A stretch of 9,750 bases of DNA from Bacilli bacterium. GTDB lineage: Bacteria > Bacillota_I > Bacilli_A > RF39 > UBA660. The stretch is from positions 1-9,750 of the forward strand of contig JAFPMR010000006.1 of assembly GCA_017411235.1 (NCBI GenBank), in the 5' to 3' direction. Positions 6,290-9,750 of this stretch are shown here, one piece after another (within the stretch, counting starts at the first letter, position 1; each line of letters opens with the position of its first letter). The position numbers were made by a program, and so were the translations under genes. Below the pieces are notes generated by a model. That model was not told the DNA's origin, made no database searches, and saw nothing but the letters and a program-made list of their open reading frames with translations.

Positions 6290-7395
6290 ATTGGTACATT
6301 TAGAATGTCAAAATTATTTAATGGTTGTTTAGATGCTAATTCATATAAGTAAACTGCTTTTAGTTCATATTGATAAATAATAGATTCTTTATCAACTGTT
6401 GTTGGAATAGTTAATTCTTTTCTGATACTCTTTAAGTAATTTTGACCTTTATTATTAAAGCCGAGTATTTTTATGTAAGATAATTCGGCTTTTTTGTTGT
6501 CTTCTTTTGTTAAACCAATCATGATGTGTAATAACATTCGATTAATTTTATTATAAGTATACCTTTTGGTTTTAATATTAGATATTAATTCTTCTATATT
6601 ATTAGATACATTAACATATTTTAGGATACGATATTCGATCCCTTCATCAACATCTAGATAGTTTGCTATATTTTGATCTGTTAGTATTTTGAATTTTAAA
6701 TAATTAAATAAATCATTGTTAGTTATATTATGAATTTTAGGAATAATTTGTTCAGGCAGATATTTTAAGATTACTTCATGGTTTTTAATCTTTTCTCTAA
6801 TATTAGCAGCACTAATTATTTTATCTGTTGATACTGTATCATGGTAAGAACTAGTTCTTTTTATTGTTTCAGCAATAATATTTGGATTTATTTGTCTTAT
6901 AGCTTTGATATAAGAGATTCCTAATAAATCATTAGGTTCAGTGATATCTTCTTCAATATTTAATGCTTTTTTCATGGCAGTAGGATAGTTAAATCCTAAA
7001 TCTAGATATTCTTTTACTTTATTTTCATATTCAGGATCTAGTAATTGGATATCTACAATGTTATTTAATAATTCTATATTGTTAGATTCAGAACCAAAAA
7101 TTATATGATCTACTTTGAATTCGTTTAGTATTTTAACAGCATAGTAACCAAAGATGTCACTTGCTTGTGTTCCATAGACAAAAGGTAATTCTAAAACGAT
7201 ATCAATATCATTTTCTAAACAGATTTTAGTTTTATCTTCTTTTGTTAGGACACTTATTTCACCACGTTGCATAAAATAACCATTAAGTACACAAATTATT
7301 AAAGAATCAGGGTAGATTTGTTTTATAGTCTCTATATGATACTTATGTCCATTGTGGAATGGATTATATTCTGCAATAACTCCGATTACGTTCAT
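6274..7395 (-). CDS. tmcAL: tRNA(Met) cytidine acetate ligase (TmcAL/YlbM)
   Basis: A 373-residue cytoplasmic enzyme that, in Bacillus subtilis, uses acetate and ATP to make N4-acetylcytidine at the wobble position of elongator tRNA-Met. The N-terminal nucleotidyltransferase motif GVIAEYNPFHNGH is exact for the family. It is followed by LNGYFMQRGE, LPFVYGTQASD, HIIFGSES and the later RTSSYHDT and SAANIREKI segments. The C-terminal region is helical. The length is slightly under the usual ~400. The ATG at 7395 is preferred to a GTG at 7404 because AAGGTGAT sits just upstream of it, overlapping the GTG. It is divergent from yceD-rpmF, its usual neighbours. Its stop codon is in the bidirectional terminator loop. 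Confidence 0.92.
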   Translation of the reverse strand: MNVIGVIAEYNPFHNGHKYHIETIKQIYPDSLIICVLNGYFMQRGEISVLTKEDKTKICLENDIDIVLELPFVYGTQASDIFGYYAVKILNEFKVDHIIFGSESNNIELLNNIVDIQLLDPEYENKVKEYLDLGFNYPTAMKKALNIEEDITEPNDLLGISYIKAIRQINPNIIAETIKRTSSYHDTVSTDKIISAANIREKIKNHEVILKYLPEQIIPKIHNITNNDLFNYLKFKILTDQNIANYLDVDEGIEYRILKYVNVSNNIEELISNIKTKRYTYNKINRMLLHIMIGLTKEDNKKAELSYIKILGFNNKGQNYLKSIRKELTIPTTVDKESIIYQYELKAVYLYELASKQPLNNFDILNVPIKKEQ

Positions 7396-7426
7396 TTTAA
7401 TCACCTTTTATTCCTATTTTTATTTT

Positions 7427-7455
7427 ATTATATAGAGTTGTAATATTCAAGAAAA
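7427..7455 (-). promoter_or_regulatory. Possible tmcAL promoter
   Basis: On the minus strand, TATAAT spans 7432-7427, with a weak TTTTCT (7455-7450) 17 bp before it. It overlaps the yceD promoter, so the two divergent promoters may compete. Confidence 0.4.
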
Positions 7456-7466
7456 GTTGTTATAAT
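7438..7466 (+). promoter_or_regulatory. yceD-rpmF promoter
   Basis: TTGTAA (7438-7443), a 17-bp spacer and TATAAT (7461-7466) with TG at 7458-7459. The predicted leader is about 16 nt, with the ribosome site GGGTGAT at 7479-7485. Confidence 0.78.
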
Positions 7467-7488
7467 TAGTTCGCTGGTGGGTGATTAG

Positions 7489-7968
7489 ATGAATATTGAC
7501 ATATCAAAAGTTGATGAAAAAGGTATTGTTATAGATGATACAGTATCTTTTGGTGAAGAATATTTAAAGAATACACCTATACAAAAGTTAGATGATGTTA
7601 AAGTAAAAGGAAGAGTTTACTATAGCGTTACTAATGAAGTTGTATTAGAAGCAAGTGTTGATGGAAAGATGGTTCTATTAGATGCTATTGATTTAGAACC
7701 TATTGATTACCCAATAAAATTAGAAATATCTGAAGTATTAAGTGAAAATGATGACGAAAAAGACAAAAATGAATTAAAAACACTTGATATTATGGATATT
7801 TTATGGCAAAATATTGTACTAGAGGTCCCAATTAGTGTTCGTAAAGACCCTGATAAGAAATATAATCTTCATGGTGAAGGTTGGGAACTAATAGATGAAG
7901 AAAGTAAAAAAGTAGATCCAAGATTAGCTCCTTTATTAGAGCTGCTTGAAAAAGAAGGGAAGGAGTGA
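7489..7968 (+). CDS. yceD: YceD family (DUF177) rRNA accumulation protein
   Basis: A 159-residue DUF177/YceD protein. YceD is needed for normal 23S rRNA accumulation in Escherichia coli and plants and is almost always encoded next to rpmF. The middle strand pattern [29 protein letters not shown] is the family's beta core. [16 protein letters not shown] and the C-terminal [11 protein letters not shown] are its signature helices. The Cys-rich segment found in some relatives is absent here. The ATG follows GGGTGATT. The stop is TGA, which confirms that UGA is not read as Trp. The rpmF start codon is 4 nt after the stop, and rpmF's ribosome site lies inside yceD, so the two are translationally coupled. 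Confidence 0.9.
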   Translation: MNIDISKVDEKGIVIDDTVSFGEEYLKNTPIQKLDDVKVKGRVYYSVTNEVVLEASVDGKMVLLDAIDLEPIDYPIKLEISEVLSENDDEKDKNELKTLDIMDILWQNIVLEVPISVRKDPDKKYNLHGEGWELIDEESKKVDPRLAPLLELLEKEGKE

Positions 7969-7972
7969 TATC

Positions 7973-8164
7973 ATGGCAGTTCCTTTTAGAAGAACAAGTA
8001 AAACTAAAAAAAGAATGCGTCGTACTCACTTAAAGAAAGAAGTTGGAACTTTAACAAAATGCCCAAAATGTGGTGCAACTATCCAACCTCATAGAGCATG
8101 TACAAAATGTGGTTACTATAAAGGTAAAGAAGTAATCGCTATGCAAGAAGACGCTGCTGAATAA
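7973..8164 (+). CDS. rpmF: 50S ribosomal protein L32
   Basis: Ribosomal protein L32 (bL32), 63 residues, a small zinc-ribbon protein of the large subunit. The N-terminus [18 protein letters not shown] is characteristic, followed by two CxxC knuckles (CPKCG and CTKCG) that bind zinc, so this is the C+ form rather than a zinc-free paralogue. The ATG at 7973 is used because MAVPFR is the conserved start; AGGAG lies at 7961-7965, inside the end of yceD. The plsX gene that often follows rpmF is absent; a terminator follows. Confidence 0.97.
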   Translation: MAVPFRRTSKTKKRMRRTHLKKEVGTLTKCPKCGATIQPHRACTKCGYYKGKEVIAMQEDAAE

Positions 8165-8173
8165 TAGTTTTAT

Positions 8174-8198
8174 AAACTACGTTTAGTAGTTTTTTTTT
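8174..8198 (+). terminator. Terminator of yceD-rpmF
   Basis: A 7-bp stem (AAACTAC 8174-8180 with GTAGTTT 8186-8192), a 5-nt loop and nine T (8190-8198). The next promoter begins within ten bases. Confidence 0.85.
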
Positions 8199-8206
8199 GC
8201 TTTTAA

Positions 8207-8215
8207 TGATATACT
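8207..8215 (+). promoter_or_regulatory. Extended -10 of the lipoprotein gene
   Basis: TGaTATACT at 8207-8215; the -35 position falls in the terminator stem and is poor. The predicted leader is about 9 nt, so the ribosome site GGTGAT (8222-8227) is at the mRNA 5' end. Confidence 0.6.
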
Positions 8216-8230
8216 TTTATTGGTGATAAT

Positions 8231-8737
8231 ATGAAAAAAGTATATGTTTTATTGATATTATTGTTATTATTATGTGCGTGTGGTAAAAAAGATGAAGCAC
8301 CACGTAAAATGGTTAAATATTGTGAAAATGGGGAACCAGTATATAAAGAAGTTGGTTCTAAAGAAATAGAAAAGTGTGCTATTACTAATAAAGTAGAAGC
8401 TACATCAATAGCATGTGAAGATGAAGAGTTTAAGTTTAATAAAGAAACTAAGAAATGTGAAAATACAATATCTATTCCAGCTAATAAGAGAATTGGTTGT
8501 AAAGATGAAGAAAACTATGAATTAAAAAATGGCGCTTGTTATCCTAAGAATGGTAAAGGCGGAGTTAAATATAGAACTAGTTTTTATTCTTGCCCTGATA
8601 CTGGTACACTTAATGGAACTAAGTGTGACTTTGTTGATCAAGTTGATCCAATTGTTACTTGTCCTGAAGGTTATGATGTTAAAGATGCTGAATGTGTTAA
8701 AGTAACATATGAAGAAGTTAAGGAAAGAGAAGAGTAA
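8231..8737 (+). CDS. Cysteine-rich lipoprotein, unknown function
   Basis: A 168-residue secreted lipoprotein of unknown function. The signal peptide (MKK, then a Leu-rich core to residue 14) ends in lipobox LCAC with Cys17 as the likely lipidated residue. After it the protein has ten Cys at 31, 49, 62, 76, 90, 103, 121, 132, 144 and 155. They fall in five pairs 11-18 residues apart, each with the look of a short module that opens with a Cys followed by Pro or Asp/Glu and closes with a Cys (clearest in TCPEGYDVKDAEC). The charge is mostly Glu/Lys. Five disulfides are plausible if the protein folds outside the membrane. The ATG has GGTGAT at 4-9 nt. A tRNA gene begins 8 nt after the stop. Confidence 0.85.
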   Translation: MKKVYVLLILLLLLCACGKKDEAPRKMVKYCENGEPVYKEVGSKEIEKCAITNKVEATSIACEDEEFKFNKETKKCENTISIPANKRIGCKDEENYELKNGACYPKNGKGGVKYRTSFYSCPDTGTLNGTKCDFVDQVDPIVTCPEGYDVKDAECVKVTYEEVKEREE

Positions 8738-8745
8738 TCTTTTCT

Positions 8746-8819
8746 GCCATCTTAGTTAAGTGGTATAACAGGGCCATGGTAAGGCTCAGTTACAAGTCCG
8801 ATTCTTGTAGATGGCACCA
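8746..8819 (+). tRNA. trnT: tRNA-Thr (anticodon GGU)
   Basis: A full cloverleaf: acceptor GCCATCT/AGATGGC (8746-8752 with 8809-8815), A73 and encoded CCA (8817-8819). The D arm is GTTA/TAAC (8755-8758 with 8766-8769) with GG in the loop. The anticodon arm is GGGCC/GGCTC (8771-8775 with 8783-8787) with loop ATGGTAA, so the anticodon is GGT (8778-8780). The T arm is ACAAG/CTTGT (8792-8796 with 8804-8808). G1-C72, C2-G71 and A37 fit threonine. Oddities are C at 55 (loop TCCGATT), A32 and a 4-nt variable loop. Confidence 0.92.
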
Positions 8820-8820
8820 T

Positions 8821-8852
8821 GAAAAAAAACGACTGTTGTCGTTTCTTTTTTT
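8821..8852. terminator. Bidirectional terminator after tRNA-Thr
   Basis: A 7-bp stem (AAACGAC 8827-8833 with GTCGTTT 8838-8844) is extended by an A/T helix past one mismatch. It serves the tRNA on one strand and the protease gene on the other; that gene's stop codon is at 8851-8853. Confidence 0.8.
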
Positions 8853-9510
8853 ATTTTTCCATGCATTCTTTGATTTTTTCTTTTCTAAGTAAAAATATGA
8901 ATAGGAATGTATATAACATTATAGGGAATGTAACAGTAGATAGTTTATATGAACTGATTGTTGCTGTTGCACTACCAATTCCCCAAATTCCTTCATCCAT
9001 CATTTGAACGAAATCAAATAATCCATGAATTAAAGCTACTCCCCAGATGTTTTTACATCTAGCATAGATAGCACCAAAGTATAAACCTATGACTGTAGCT
9101 ACTATTACTTGTGTCAAGACTCCTTCGAAGGATGCTTTAATAGTAAAATAATTGATGAAGTGAGCTGAACCAAATAGTAATGATGAAATAATAATAGATA
9201 AGCAGATACCTTTTTTAGTTTTTTTACCAAAAGCATCAAACATTAGATTCTGTACAATTCCTCGACATAGTAATTCTTCAGTAAAACCGGTACCAACTAT
9301 TATAGAAATACAAAATGGAATTATTTTATATAAAGGCAATATTTTATTACCGCTATCGATACCTGTTTTTACTCCAGATATGAAAGCAAATATAATTAAG
9401 AAAGATACAAATCCACCAATTAAGAAAGTTTTAAAGAAACTTTTTTTCTCGAATTTTAGAATGCTTTTTTTCTTAATTAAGGTTAATATTACTAATAAGA
9501 AAATTGTCAT
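8851..9510 (-). CDS. CPBP (CAAX/Abi) family intramembrane metalloprotease, 5' end lost
   Basis: A multi-span membrane glutamic/metal protease of the CPBP family (Rce1/Abi-like). Members cleave prenylated or other membrane substrates or act in bacteriocin self-immunity. The catalytic motifs are EELLCR (E78, E79, R83), FGSAH (H117) and HGLFD (H162, D166), in the usual order, with hydrophobic helices between and a basic C-terminus. From the first ATG (9510) the protein is 219 aa, but no ribosome site stands there. The frame stays open to 9621 and continues with family-like membrane sequence (YLVIYSGIGKLFKHF), yet it reaches a stop at 9622-9624 with no ATG, GTG or TTG start codon. The true N-terminus is therefore missing, either by truncation or by an assembly junction. 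The family is certain, the substrate unknown. Confidence 0.88.
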   Translation of the reverse strand: MTIFLLVILTLIKKKSILKFEKKSFFKTFLIGGFVSFLIIFAFISGVKTGIDSGNKILPLYKIIPFCISIIVGTGFTEELLCRGIVQNLMFDAFGKKTKKGICLSIIISSLLFGSAHFINYFTIKASFEGVLTQVIVATVIGLYFGAIYARCKNIWGVALIHGLFDFVQMMDEGIWGIGSATATISSYKLSTVTFPIMLYTFLFIFLLRKEKIKECMEK

Positions 9511-9621
9511 TATTATATAAGCAATTATTTGCAGAATGTATTGATTACTTTTTACTAAAGAGAAATGTTTAAATAGTTTTCCAATACCTGAATAGATTAC
9601 TAAATAGGAAACTATTATTAT

Positions 9622-9750
9622 TTATAGTTATTGTTTTAAAATTCTACTGCAAAGGTACGAAAAATATTTGATATATGCAAATTTCTATAGAAAAAAACGC
9701 CAAAAGTATAGTTTATTTGAATAACTTGTAATATGTAGATTACAAAATAA
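9622..9750. other. Non-coding tail with foreign-looking promoter
   Basis: About 130 bases with no gene visible in any frame and stops in all. Apart from the Bacteroidetes-like promoter on the minus strand and a 6-bp inverted repeat at the junction (AACTAT 9609-9614 with ATAGTT 9623-9628), nothing was seen. Confidence 0.6.
9650..9681 (-). promoter_or_regulatory. Bacteroidetes-type promoter (TTTG / TAnnTTTG)
   Basis: On the minus strand TTTG (9681-9678), 20 bases, then TACCTTTG (9657-9650), followed by CA. This is the -33/-7 pattern of the Bacteroidetes primary sigma factor. No other promoter in this window looks like it. Confidence 0.6.

Noticed and set aside
8746..8852. tRNA 3' end as a phage or island attachment site
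   Set aside because: No integrase, direct repeat of the tRNA end or island-like cargo is seen next to it.
9609..9628. 6-bp inverted repeat at the tail junction as an insertion-element end
   Set aside because: Too short and A/T-rich, with no transposase or target duplication; chance is likely.

Overview
The window is AT-rich, gene-dense bacterial DNA. The codons favour A/T at the third position, start sites carry Shine-Dalgarno sequences, promoters are TTGACA/TATAAT-like with a TG in front of the -10 box, and Rho-independent terminators are plentiful. UGA is used as a stop (end of the YceD gene) and Trp is coded by TGG, so the standard bacterial code applies. Gene content points to a low-GC Firmicutes/Mollicutes-like bacterium, perhaps a gut lineage related to Bacilli or RF39: polA next to mutM, and the ylbM(tmcAL)-yceD-rpmF neighbourhood. 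The species cannot be named from this alone.

Layout. 1-531: 3' end of a class-I glutamine-amidotransferase-like peptidase (C26 family) and its terminator. 540-4857: a transcription unit of polA, a degenerate cation-diffusion-facilitator-like membrane protein and mutM. The last two genes overlap by 80 bp in different frames, and a strong terminator follows. 4862-5245: a single-gene unit for an unrecognised 99-residue protein. 5245-5608: a homologue of macrophage migration inhibitory factor (tautomerase fold). 5626-5823: a promoter and a leader that folds like the yybP-ykoY (Mn2+) riboswitch, with an overlapping intrinsic terminator. This leader controls a nucleoside 2-deoxyribosyltransferase-like gene (5824-6249). 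6274-7395 (minus): tmcAL. 7489-8164 (plus): yceD-rpmF. 8231-8737: a cysteine-rich lipoprotein. 8746-8819: tRNA-Thr(GGU). 8851-9510 (minus): a CPBP intramembrane protease whose 5' end is missing. 9622-9750: non-coding sequence carrying a Bacteroidetes-type promoter, unlike everything else here.

How the genes work together. polA and mutM are base-excision-repair partners: MutM removes oxidised purines and Pol I fills the gap. tmcAL, yceD, rpmF and the tRNA belong to translation: tRNA-Met wobble acetylation, 23S rRNA/L32 accumulation, ribosomal protein L32 and a threonine tRNA. Most units are short. Each terminator hairpin is followed at once by the next promoter, and mRNA leaders are predicted to be only about 9-20 nt. 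The one exception is the long riboswitch leader.

The points most worth a second look are the Mn2+-type riboswitch in front of a gene that is not an obvious metal transporter, the abrupt change at about 9620 (possible chimeric junction), the metal-site-less CDF protein with an overprinted basic tail, the five Cys-pair lipoprotein, and a tRNA-Thr with C at position 55. No mobile element, CRISPR array or phage gene was seen.
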